Assembly (NCBI RefSeq): GCF_000429405.1
Contig: NZ_AUBU01000006.1
Coordinates: 248,001 to 312,000 of the forward strand
Source of the DNA: Algoriphagus marincola DSM 16067
Lineage (GTDB): Bacteria > Bacteroidota > Bacteroidia > Cytophagales > Cyclobacteriaceae
DNA: 64,000 nucleotides
Direction: 5' to 3'
Part shown: positions 35,545 to 43,400 of the stretch, piece after piece
Numbering within the stretch: position 1 is the first letter of the stretch
Layout: every line of letters begins with the position of its first letter
The notes under the pieces: generated by a model
Databases searched by the model: none
Told to the model about the DNA's origin: nothing
Seen by the model: the letters and a program-made list of their open reading frames with translations, nothing else
Translations under genes and position numbers: made by a program

Positions 35545-35957
35545 GTATAATAAAACTGCAAATGCTTATTCTTTGGGTTCTTATGGGGCATATTCAGCGA
35601 GAAGCACATCTTTTATTGTTAGAATCTGACCAAGTTTTTCCCTACTCAAAAAAAATGGATGAAGATGGAATAATTCATTTTTTTGTAAAAGCACAGCATT
35701 TTGAATCCAAATCTGCTGAACCAGTAAAATTGGAAAAACATGATTTAAGCGATGTAGATTTTATGAATATCGAAGAGTTGCTACACATTGAAGATAGTAT
35801 AAGGAGAAAACATATCGATAGTGGTAGCAAAGAAGGGTTGACCTATATAATGCCTAAAAATGAGTCATTTGAAAAAATATACATCTATGAGAAAGTTGAC
35901 TCTGTTTACTTAAGGTATAAGGTAGAATGGATTGAAGAGGAAATAAATCTACCTTAG
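35541..35957 (+). CDS. Unknown protein paired with the HExxH gene
   Basis: The 138-residue protein starts with a short hydrophobic stretch (IIKLQMLILWVLMGHI) that may be a weak signal or anchor, followed by an acidic domain (DGIIHFFVKAQHF; LSDVDFMNIEELLHIEDSIRR; YLRYKVEWIEEE). ATGA overlap with the preceding metallopeptidase-like gene suggests a functional pair such as enzyme and modulator or enzyme and inhibitor. No recognised family. AT-rich, like its neighbours. Confidence 0.55.
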   Translation: MSIIKLQMLILWVLMGHIQREAHLLLLESDQVFPYSKKMDEDGIIHFFVKAQHFESKSAEPVKLEKHDLSDVDFMNIEELLHIEDSIRRKHIDSGSKEGLTYIMPKNESFEKIYIYEKVDSVYLRYKVEWIEEEINLP

Positions 35958-36032
35958 ATAAAAACACTATCCCGAAAAGTGTGTAAATAGATTTAGACCA
36001 TATTCATTTCTCAGTAAGATAAGTCTAAGAAT

Positions 36033-36483
36033 ATTAAAAAATACTTGAACCAAAACATTGCCATAACCTTGGCATTAGCCTTTAATTTGCCATTATTTTC
36101 CTTTGCTCAAGAAGTCAAACTGAAAGAGCTTTCTGAGGATTCGAAAGCGAATTACTTTTTTGCCAATATTCAAAGCGGCGAATTTCTGTCTTACCCAGTA
36201 TTTGAAAGAGCCCTATTCATCAATGCCTTTTTAATTTATGACTCTAAGGCTACACCAACTGATTATTTCGAAGGAACGGATGAGATTTTGTCTAGTATTC
36301 TGATCAGTATTTGACCGGATGGAGACTACTATACTGCCAGTAAATTGTACAAGGTGGAGGGATTAGAAAATCCCAAAATTTTGGCAATCCAAGAGGGGGT
36401 CTTCCCAGATGTGATTGTAGAAGTCGAGTACGGAAAGAAGGATCATAGAAAGAAAGAAAGGATCAGACTCGGTTTAGATTAGA
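36033..36483 (+). pseudogene. Decayed exported protein gene (start codon and internal codon lesions)
   Basis: In one frame from 36033 the reading gives I-KKYLNQNIAITLALAF, a typical signal peptide ending SFAQ, with ATT where ATG is expected. The open frame then stops at TGA (36312-36314) and continues without a shift for 55 codons (PDGDYYTASKLYKVEG..., VIVEVEYGKKDHRKK...) to TAG at 36481-36483. The downstream segment keeps coding character, so the TGA probably replaced a sense codon such as TGG. A TTG at 36045 could start only a truncated 89-residue product. Original function unknown. Confidence 0.68.
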
Positions 36484-36583
36484 AACAGGTATTCTTTACT
36501 TCTTCAGTTTTTGGAATTGTCTATTTGCCATTAACCTGCTTTCGAAAATGTTGGATGAATTTTGAAATCTTTTAATTGGCTTA

Positions 36584-36883
36584 CTACCTATTACTCCAAT
36601 TTGGATTCTTAGAAGTATGAAAAACAGCTCGGATAATTAACTTTTTTTCTTGCGATGAAATGGTATAGTGTATTAGGAAAGGAAAGGTTTTGAGAGGGAC
36701 ACAGCGAACATTGTCATATCTAATGGCAAAAAAAGGATTCTTTTCAAGAATGGAAAACTTGTCCTCTACTGCCTCAATAAATTTATCTCCAAGGCCTTTC
36801 TGTTGCTTTTCATAATAATCTACTGACTCACTGATATCATTAAGAGCTGCTTTGTCTAAATAAATACTGTAGCAATCATTCAT
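36584..36883 (-). CDS. Type II toxin, RelE/ParE family
   Basis: The 99-residue protein starts MNDCYSIYLDKAALNDISESVDYYEKQ and contains GLGDKFIEAVEDKFSILEKNP, FFAIRYDNVRCVPLKTFPFLIHY and IIRAVFHTSKNP, the ParE/RelE fold common in Bacteroidota. The ATG at 36883 overlaps the antitoxin end by eight bases. A longer frame to 37015 simply reads the antitoxin region out of frame. Targets (gyrase or mRNA) cannot be told from sequence. Confidence 0.87.
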   Translation of the reverse strand: MNDCYSIYLDKAALNDISESVDYYEKQQKGLGDKFIEAVEDKFSILEKNPFFAIRYDNVRCVPLKTFPFLIHYTISSQEKKLIIRAVFHTSKNPNWSNR

Positions 36884-37088
36884 TTGGAGATTTAGGGAAA
36901 AATTTTTCTCTTGCCTCTTCCCAAGACAACAACTCTTCTTCTTTAGATTGTTCAATCCTTCTTCGGACGATGGATTTGTGTCTCTCTGGAATATCTTCCA
37001 AGTTTGAAATCTCATACCCTAACTCTTCGATAAGATTTAGGAAAAACTCAAACTTATCATCCGGAACCATTAGCTTCACTTCTTTCAT
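36876..37088 (-). CDS. Antitoxin partner of the RelE/ParE toxin
   Basis: The 70-residue acidic protein (MKEVKLMVPDDKFEFFLNLIEELGYEI) has the short N-terminal strand-helix, then VRRRIEQSKEEELLSWEEAREKFF, typical of small antitoxins preceding ParE-like toxins in Bacteroidota. The start at 37088 is preferred over 37112. A TGTGGTAACACA imperfect palindrome 12-23 bp upstream could be an operator. Confidence 0.82.
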   Translation of the reverse strand: MKEVKLMVPDDKFEFFLNLIEELGYEISNLEDIPERHKSIVRRRIEQSKEEELLSWEEAREKFFPKSPNE

Positions 37089-37225
37089 TTCCAACAGTTT
37101 GTGGTAACACAATAATCGTAAGATACCAATTTTATGAGGATTTGTTATAATCCATTTTTTAATCGATTTCTTTATTCAAGGTTTTCCAAAAGCAAGACAT
37201 AAAATAAAAATATTCTGAAAGAAGT

Positions 37226-37936
37226 TTAAAGCAAACTCGCTGCTTCTTGATCCAAAAACCAAATCAGGTTTCCGCTTTCAGGCTTTACCAAACTGGCTGG
37301 GTAGGAATCAAAATTCCCTTCTTTTTGGATCACCTCCCGCACCTTTTCTGCTTTGCTTTTTCCAGTCACCAAAAAAGCCACCGTCTCAGCACGGTTAATG
37401 ATTTCTCCACTCAGTGAGACTCGAATTTGTCCTGATACCGGATGTGCTACAGTCACACAAAGGTCTTTGGCTTCCCACTGATCAATGGAATCCGGAAAAA
37501 TCGACGCCGTATGTCCATCGTCTCCCATTCCCAAGATCACCAAGTCAAAGCGAGGCATTCCATTTTCTGCAGGCAGTTGCTTTTGCAGTACCTCGGAATA
37601 GCGTTTGGCTTCTTGGCTAGGATCATTTTCACCTTGAATTCGATGCACATTCTCTGCAGGCATTTCAATTTTTGAGAGCAGGTGATCCTGAGTCATTTTA
37701 AAATTACTCTCCGAATCACTCGGCGGTACACAGCGCTCATCTCCCCAATAGAAATGCACCTTTTTCCAGTCGATTTTATCCCCATATTCAGCCACCAACT
37801 CATCAAAAACGATTTTTGGCGTACTGCCACCGGAAAGGGCGATATGAATCTCCGATTTACTATCAATCAGATTGGACAAATAGTCAGAGAAGCTTTTGGC
37901 TACAGTTTCTTTATTTTCAAAAATTCGGGTTTCCAT
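37226..37936 (-). CDS. pgl: 6-phosphogluconolactonase
   Basis: Pgl hydrolyses 6-phosphogluconolactone in the oxidative pentose phosphate pathway. About 236 residues from METRIFENKE (37936), with HIALSGGSTPKIVFDEL, KVHFYWGDERCVPPSDSESNF and VILGMGDDGHTASIFPDS, the DevB/Pgl signature with catalytic His. It starts 11 bp after the zwf stop on the same strand, forming the usual zwf-pgl operon. Confidence 0.95.
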   Translation of the reverse strand: METRIFENKETVAKSFSDYLSNLIDSKSEIHIALSGGSTPKIVFDELVAEYGDKIDWKKVHFYWGDERCVPPSDSESNFKMTQDHLLSKIEMPAENVHRIQGENDPSQEAKRYSEVLQKQLPAENGMPRFDLVILGMGDDGHTASIFPDSIDQWEAKDLCVTVAHPVSGQIRVSLSGEIINRAETVAFLVTGKSKAEKVREVIQKEGNFDSYPASLVKPESGNLIWFLDQEAASLL

Positions 37937-37947
37937 GGGTTTTGGGT

Positions 37948-39480
37948 TTAGCAAAGAATACAAAATCCTGTTTCATCGGTCAGCAAATCTCCGGGATTGC
38001 GCCATCCAAAGCTATCTTCGATCAATTCGTCCGAATTGCGAGGTCCCCAAGTTCCCACCGAATAGCCGTAGGTATTCACAGCCGGATTGTTTTCCCAGCA
38101 CTTCAATATGGGATCTACAAATCGCCATGCAGCCTCCACCTCATCGGCACGGGCGTAGAGCGTAGTATCACCTTGCATGGCATCGAGCAGTAGGCGCTCA
38201 TAGGCATCCATGACCTGGGCGGACTCTAGGTCGGAATAGTAAAATTCCATATTCGCTTGCTCCACATGAAATCCTAGGCCCGGAACTTTCACTCCGAATT
38301 TGATTAAAATCCCCTCATCGGGCTGGATTCGAATGATTAGCTTGTTGTCCTTGCGGTAAGCGTCTTGGCTCATGAAGACTTCATGGTGAGGAGTCTTGAA
38401 GTGAATGACCGCCTCGGTGACCTTGGTGGGCATGGCCTTTCCGGTACGAACATAGAAAGGAACGCCTTTCCATCGCCAGTTATCCACAAAAAACTTGATT
38501 GCCGCGTAGGTTTCGGTGGTGGACTCGGGATTTACCCCTTCTTCTTCCCGGTAACCTTTGACCGTTTTTCCATCAATTTCGGTTTTCACATACTGACCTC
38601 TCAGTGTGTTTTTGACGATTTCCTCCTCCGATTTCATAATTCGGAGGGATTTGAGGGCTTTGACTTTTTCATCCCGAATCTCCTCCGCATCGGAGGAAAT
38701 GGGTGGCTCCATCACCAGCAGAGAGACAATTTGCAATAGGTGACTCTGAAACATATCCCGAAGTGCTCCCGATTTATCGTAATAGCCTCCCCTTTTTTCC
38801 ACTCCTACCGTTTCGGCATTGGTTATTTCCACATGGTGAATGTAGCGTCGATTCCAGAGCGGCTCGAATATGGAATTGGAAAATCGGGTCACGAGCAGGT
38901 TTTGCACTGTCTCTTTTCCCAAGTAATGATCGATTCGATAAACCTGCTTTTCATCGAAATAGTGATGCAGCGCATCGTTTAGGGTTTTGGCTGACTCGAG
39001 ATCATAGCCGAAAGGCTTTTCCACGATCAAGCGTCTAAAACCATCTTTTTCCTTGCTGAGTCCTGCCTCGGACAGGTTTTTGGCGATTACCTCATAGAGA
39101 TTCGGAGGCGTCGAAAGGTAAAAAATGTAATTCCCAGAGGTGCCGTGCTGTTCATTCAGAGAAGCTATCCGATTGGCCAGTAAGTCATAGCTGTGGTCAT
39201 AGTCACTTCCCAAGTCTTGGTAGTGGAATTGTTCAGCAAAGGCCTGCATGGTTTGAGGGTCTTCTTTGCTGTTTTCTTTTTGAAGAAAAGGGCTTTCCAA
39301 AATGGCTTTGGTCCGAAACTCCTCGTCGGTCATATTGCTCCTGCTTACTCCTAGGACACAGAAATTTTTGGATAAATGACCGCCTTTAAAAAGGTTGTAT
39401 ATGGCCGGAATGAGCTTCCTTGAAGTGAGATCCCCAGATGCGCCAAAAATGATTAGCATCTGGTTGGGTGTTTTTTTCAT
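37948..39480 (-). CDS. zwf: Glucose-6-phosphate 1-dehydrogenase
   Basis: The first oxidative pentose phosphate enzyme, 510 residues. NADP-binding FGASGDLTSRKLIPAIYNL lies near the N-terminus, with EKPFGYDLESA, the substrate site RIDHYLGKETVQN and C-terminal GDTTLYARADEVEAAWRFVDPI. The ATG at 39480 (MKKTPNQ) is the natural start. It is divergent from gnd with about 190 bp between, so the three pathway genes can be co-regulated. Confidence 0.97.
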   Translation of the reverse strand: MKKTPNQMLIIFGASGDLTSRKLIPAIYNLFKGGHLSKNFCVLGVSRSNMTDEEFRTKAILESPFLQKENSKEDPQTMQAFAEQFHYQDLGSDYDHSYDLLANRIASLNEQHGTSGNYIFYLSTPPNLYEVIAKNLSEAGLSKEKDGFRRLIVEKPFGYDLESAKTLNDALHHYFDEKQVYRIDHYLGKETVQNLLVTRFSNSIFEPLWNRRYIHHVEITNAETVGVEKRGGYYDKSGALRDMFQSHLLQIVSLLVMEPPISSDAEEIRDEKVKALKSLRIMKSEEEIVKNTLRGQYVKTEIDGKTVKGYREEEGVNPESTTETYAAIKFFVDNWRWKGVPFYVRTGKAMPTKVTEAVIHFKTPHHEVFMSQDAYRKDNKLIIRIQPDEGILIKFGVKVPGLGFHVEQANMEFYYSDLESAQVMDAYERLLLDAMQGDTTLYARADEVEAAWRFVDPILKCWENNPAVNTYGYSVGTWGPRNSDELIEDSFGWRNPGDLLTDETGFCILC

Positions 39481-39667
39481 AGGGAGGAGCTTTGTTGCAA
39501 AAGGGGAAATATCAGAAGTCGTGATTCAGTTTTTTTCTCAAAATCCCAAATAAGCTGATCAGATCGGTTAATTTTGAAATCTGACACAAAAATAAGTGAA
39601 TTGGTGAGAAAGAGCGAGCTTGAGTGCAGATTGATAGGATTAATTGAATTTTAGAATAGCGCAAAAC

Positions 39668-41083
39668 ATGCAAGAAACGCAATATGATTTTGGTTTGATC
39701 GGTCTCGGGGTAATGGGGCGGAATTTTATTTTGAATGTAAAGGACAATGGCTTTTCAGCTTTCGGCTATGATCTGGATGCTGAAAAAGTAGAGGCTCTCC
39801 GGCAAGAAGGCGGTGATCATTCCCGTGTCGATGCGACCCAAGATCTTTCTACTTTTTGTCAATCACTTAAGCGTCCCCGCAAAATCATGTTGCTCGTGCC
39901 GGCAGGGAAAATTGTGGATCAAGTCATTGAAGACTTACTTCCGCACCTTGATCAGGGCGATATCATCATTGACGGTGGGAATTCGTTCTTTTCGGATACA
40001 GATCGGCGGGATGCATATTTGAGCGAAAAGGGCATTCATTTCTTTGGTTCTGGGGTTTCCGGCGGTGCCAAAGGTGCTAGAAAAGGACCTAGTATCATGC
40101 CGGGCGGGAATAAGGAAGCTTACGAACATGTGCGCCCGATCTTTGAAGCGGTGGCAGCCAAGTATCATGGTGAACCTTGCGTGGCCTACTTGGGTCCCAA
40201 GTCAGCTGGTAACTATGTCAAAATGGTTCACAATGGCATCGAATACGCCATGATGCAGTTGACTTCAGAGATCTACGACTTGCTGCATCGTGGAGCAGGT
40301 TTGAATAATGATGAGTTGCACGAGGTTTTTGATACTTGGAATAAAGGTCGTTTACAGTCCTTTTTGGTAGAAATTACTGCAGAGATTTTCCTTCAGGAGG
40401 ATGATTTGGGTTCAGGCCGCTTGGTGGATATGATTTTGGATAAAGCCAAGCAGAAAGGGACCGGCAAGTGGACCTCCCAAAATGCTATGGATCTAGGAAT
40501 TCCAGTTCCTACGATCGATATGGCTGTGAGTATGCGGGAGATATCGGCTTTGAAATCTTTGCGTGTCGATGCCGATTCACTTTACGATCGTCCTAAGCTT
40601 CCTGCTTTGTCAAAAGAAGAGTTAATTGAGCAGGCAGAACAGGCTTTTTATTTCTCCTTTATCATCTCCTATGCGCAAGGTTTGCATCAGCTTGCAGAGG
40701 CTTCCAAGGAATATGGCTACGAGTTGGATCTTTCTCAGATTGCCAAAATCTGGCGTGCCGGATGTATTATACGTGCGGGATTATTGGCAGATATTGCAGA
40801 GGCCTTCGGCCAAAATCCAAAACTTGAAAATCTTTTGCTTTATCCAAGTTTTGTGGATAAGGTGAATGCAGCACTTCCTGCAGTTCGAAGAGTGGCTAGT
40901 CAAGCCCTGGAAAGGGGAATAGCCATGCCTGGCTTGTTGACTTCGATCAGTTATTTCGATGCCCTGACCACAGGCAGACTTCCACTCAATTTGATTCAGG
41001 CGCAGCGCGATCACTTTGGTTCGCATACCTATGAGCGGATCGATCGAGAAGGTATTTTTCATACAGAATGGGGGAAGAATTAA
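39668..41083 (+). CDS. gnd: 6-phosphogluconate dehydrogenase (decarboxylating)
   Basis: Gnd oxidises and decarboxylates 6-phosphogluconate to ribulose-5-phosphate. About 471 residues from MQETQYDFG (39668), with NADP-binding GLIGLGVMGRN, substrate block GSGVSGGAKGARKGPSIMPGG, KMVHNGIEYAMMQL with catalytic Lys, and ALTTGRLPLNLIQAQRDHFGSHTYER near the C-terminus. The terminator hairpin folds around its own stop codon. Confidence 0.97.
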   Translation: MQETQYDFGLIGLGVMGRNFILNVKDNGFSAFGYDLDAEKVEALRQEGGDHSRVDATQDLSTFCQSLKRPRKIMLLVPAGKIVDQVIEDLLPHLDQGDIIIDGGNSFFSDTDRRDAYLSEKGIHFFGSGVSGGAKGARKGPSIMPGGNKEAYEHVRPIFEAVAAKYHGEPCVAYLGPKSAGNYVKMVHNGIEYAMMQLTSEIYDLLHRGAGLNNDELHEVFDTWNKGRLQSFLVEITAEIFLQEDDLGSGRLVDMILDKAKQKGTGKWTSQNAMDLGIPVPTIDMAVSMREISALKSLRVDADSLYDRPKLPALSKEELIEQAEQAFYFSFIISYAQGLHQLAEASKEYGYELDLSQIAKIWRAGCIIRAGLLADIAEAFGQNPKLENLLLYPSFVDKVNAALPAVRRVASQALERGIAMPGLLTSISYFDALTTGRLPLNLIQAQRDHFGSHTYERIDREGIFHTEWGKN

Positions 41084-41095
41084 TCCTCCCCCATT
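41067..41095 (+). terminator. Intrinsic terminator overlapping the end of gnd
   Basis: AATGGGGGA (41067-41075) pairs with TCCCCCATT (41087-41095), with the gnd stop codon in the loop, followed by a run of seven Ts or more. Confidence 0.85.
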
Positions 41096-41127
41096 TTTTT
41101 AAAATTACTGAAGCGATTCGTAGCTTT

Positions 41128-43041
41128 TTACTTTTTGGGCTCCAACTGGGTTCCCAAGGTTTGATTACCACCTATCTCAATTACTGATGAGCCATATACC
41201 CGGATCGTTGACTTTATAAAGTCTTCTTCCGATGCCTCATAGATGTTGTCCACATATTTCTGTGGGTTGCGATCGATGTAGGGGAACCAAGTGCTGTGGA
41301 TTTGGATCATGATTCGGTGTCCTTTTTTGAAGGTGTGAAGCATATCCTGAAGTCGGAAATCCACATCGGTTGGCTTGTTTGGTTCGAATGGCTCGGGATT
41401 CTCGAAACTATTTCGGAATCGACCCCGCATCACTTCTGATCTTACGAGCTGCTGATAGCCACCCATGATTACATTCTTGGGATTATGATCATAATTCGGA
41501 TGATCCTGAGGATAGACATCGATGAGTTTTACGATGAAGTCAGCATCAGTTCCAGTCATGGATACCTTCAATCGGGCCATGATTTCACCTGCAAGGGTCA
41601 CATCCTCAGCCAATACCTCTGTCTCAAAAGTAAGCACATCGGGTCTGCGTCCTGCTTCCCGCTGATCATCACTCATAAAAAGTCTTGGTGTAAAAACTAG
41701 ACTCTCTGTATTGGAAGTGTATTGAACGGGCTTGTCAGGATCACTGATGTATTCAAATACAGCCTCTTTATCCAAAGGTTTGTTGACCGATAATTGGCCC
41801 CTTTCCCCAAAATAAAGTTTGGCTGGTTCGATTTCTTTTGGTGGCCAAGCGTCAAATTCTCTCCATTCCTTTTTGCCGGTATCGTACATGAGAGCTTCAG
41901 GGAGTTTCGGATTGTCGCCTCCTTTTAGGTGATGGTTAAAAAACCTGCGCTCCACTTCTTTTTGATAGAAAGTATTGATGCTATCGCCGAAATAAATATG
42001 GCCGTGCGTGGTCTGACCAGTTTCAGGGCGAGACCATTGTCCGTGAGCCCAGGGACCCATGACGAGCATGTTTTCAGCCGAAGGACTCGTCCTTTCGATG
42101 GTTTTATAAATATTCAAAGGCCCATAAAGGTCTTCTGCATCAAACCATCCACCCACAGTCATGACAGCATGATCGATATCATTCAAATGAGGTAGAATGG
42201 CTCTTTTTTGCCAAAATTCATCATAGTTGGGATGCTCGGTGATTTCCTGCCAAAAGAAATTATCGTAATGGTATTTCTCCGTGATATTTTTCAAAGGTCC
42301 CAAGCGGAGATTGAAATCATAGCCATCACTGATCGGCTGACTCATAAACCGGGCAAGTTTGTCCATATACCATGGAGAGCTCGTGGGACCATCATGCTGG
42401 TATCCAAAAACCGGCATGGCAGCGGTATAGCTTTGAAGAAAAGCGCCATTGTGATGGAAGTCATCAAAGAAAAAGTCTGCAATCGGAGCTTGGGGTGAAG
42501 AAGCTTTTAAGGCCGGGTGGGCATCGGGTAGCCCTGCTGCTGTGTAAAATCCTGGATAAGAAATTCCCCATTGACCGACTCTTCCATTATGCCCAGCAAT
42601 GTTTTCCAATAGCCATTCTATCGTATCAAAAGTGTCGGATGATTCATCCACCGCCATCTTGTTATTGACGTCATTTCCCGGAATGTTGGGCGTCATATTC
42701 GTAAATTCTCCTTCAGACATCCATCGGCCCCGAACATCCTGGTAGACAAAAATATACCCATCTCGCATCAGGTAGCTACTTGGGCCTAGGCTAGTCTTGT
42801 AATTACTTTCTCCGTAAGGGGCCACGCTGTAGCATGTACGTTGCATCAAAAAGGGATAGATCTTCGATTTATCCTTTGGGATGTAAATGGAAGTAAACAG
42901 TTTGACGCCATCACGCATCGGAATCTGAACCTCCATTTTATCATAGTTTTCTTTGATATAGGTGGAGTCAGCCACTTGCGCAAACAAACTCCCTGTGACT
43001 AGCAGGAAGAAAAGAAGGAAAGTAGATAAGGTTTGTTTCAT
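41128..43041 (-). CDS. Secreted CocE/NonD-type S15 hydrolase (X-Pro dipeptidyl-peptidase family)
   Basis: The 637-residue protein has a signal peptide (MKQTLSTFLLFFLLVTGSLFAQ), an alpha/beta-hydrolase domain with nucleophile S161 in GQWGISYPGF, the oxyanion/Tyr region CYSVAPYGESNY, a later GWFDAEDLYGP acid and GPWAHGQWS histidine, and a C-terminal jelly-roll (VSMTGTDADFIVKLIDVYP). These serine hydrolases include X-Pro dipeptidyl peptidases, glutaryl acylases and cocaine esterase, so the substrate is not determinable. Its start codon lies inside a 37-bp direct repeat. Confidence 0.9.
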   Translation of the reverse strand: MKQTLSTFLLFFLLVTGSLFAQVADSTYIKENYDKMEVQIPMRDGVKLFTSIYIPKDKSKIYPFLMQRTCYSVAPYGESNYKTSLGPSSYLMRDGYIFVYQDVRGRWMSEGEFTNMTPNIPGNDVNNKMAVDESSDTFDTIEWLLENIAGHNGRVGQWGISYPGFYTAAGLPDAHPALKASSPQAPIADFFFDDFHHNGAFLQSYTAAMPVFGYQHDGPTSSPWYMDKLARFMSQPISDGYDFNLRLGPLKNITEKYHYDNFFWQEITEHPNYDEFWQKRAILPHLNDIDHAVMTVGGWFDAEDLYGPLNIYKTIERTSPSAENMLVMGPWAHGQWSRPETGQTTHGHIYFGDSINTFYQKEVERRFFNHHLKGGDNPKLPEALMYDTGKKEWREFDAWPPKEIEPAKLYFGERGQLSVNKPLDKEAVFEYISDPDKPVQYTSNTESLVFTPRLFMSDDQREAGRRPDVLTFETEVLAEDVTLAGEIMARLKVSMTGTDADFIVKLIDVYPQDHPNYDHNPKNVIMGGYQQLVRSEVMRGRFRNSFENPEPFEPNKPTDVDFRLQDMLHTFKKGHRIMIQIHSTWFPYIDRNPQKYVDNIYEASEEDFIKSTIRVYGSSVIEIGGNQTLGTQLEPKK

Positions 43042-43072
43042 GTGTTTATAATTTGTTTTTAAGCGGTCACAT
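43036..43072. repeat. 37-bp direct repeat, copy 1 (covers the hydrolase start codon)
   Basis: Identical over 37 bp to 43125-43161, with an offset of 89 bp. On the minus strand it ends in CACATGAAA, supplying the first two codons of the S15 hydrolase. Confidence 0.85.
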
Positions 43073-43124
43073 GGAATCTTGCAATTATAGTTATACCCCG
43101 GTGTGAAGGGTACGTCATGCTCGA

Positions 43125-43193
43125 TTTCATGTGTTTATAATTTGTTTTTAAGCGGTCACATAGCTTGTCCCGAACTTGATTCGGGAGAATCCC
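43125..43193. repeat. 69-bp dispersed repeat, copy A (inverted relative to copy B)
   Basis: The reverse complement matches 47755-47823 with four mismatches in 69 bases. It contains a perfect TCCCGAA/TTCGGGA hairpin at one end and ends in CATGAAA at the other. Its distal 37 bp are duplicated at 43036-43072. Confidence 0.85.
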
Positions 43194-43400
43194 TGTCTGT
43201 TTAGGCAGGCCTACCTGCGGAATGCAGGCTCGTTTTTATACTTGTGAAATTAAAGTTTTTTTGAAGAAAGGCTTCCTATCCATTCATTTATGTGCCATTG
43301 ATGAGGATGGGATATTGTTGGATCACCTATGCGGATACTTCGGAGGCTTCGGATTAACTTTCGAACGTGCCGACCATCTTGCTGCTGTCTTCCAGTTTCC
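43194..43400. other. Rest of the ppsA-hydrolase intergenic region
   Basis: Overlapping alternative hairpins built from GCAGG/CCTGC units (43205-43209, 43214-43218, 43224-43228), with CGTTTTTAT after the last, look REP-like or terminator-like on the plus strand. The remainder to 43400 has no supported gene; the CTACTTCCCG stretch near 43391 runs up to the ppsA stop. Confidence 0.5.

Noticed and set aside
36312..36314. TGA as a selenocysteine or programmed readthrough codon
   Set aside because: No selenocysteine genes or SECIS-like stem were seen, and the same gene also lacks a normal start codon, which points to decay.
43036..43240. CRISPR array
   Set aside because: Only two direct repeat copies with one dissimilar spacer, no cas genes, and the repeat overlaps a start codon and a dispersed element.
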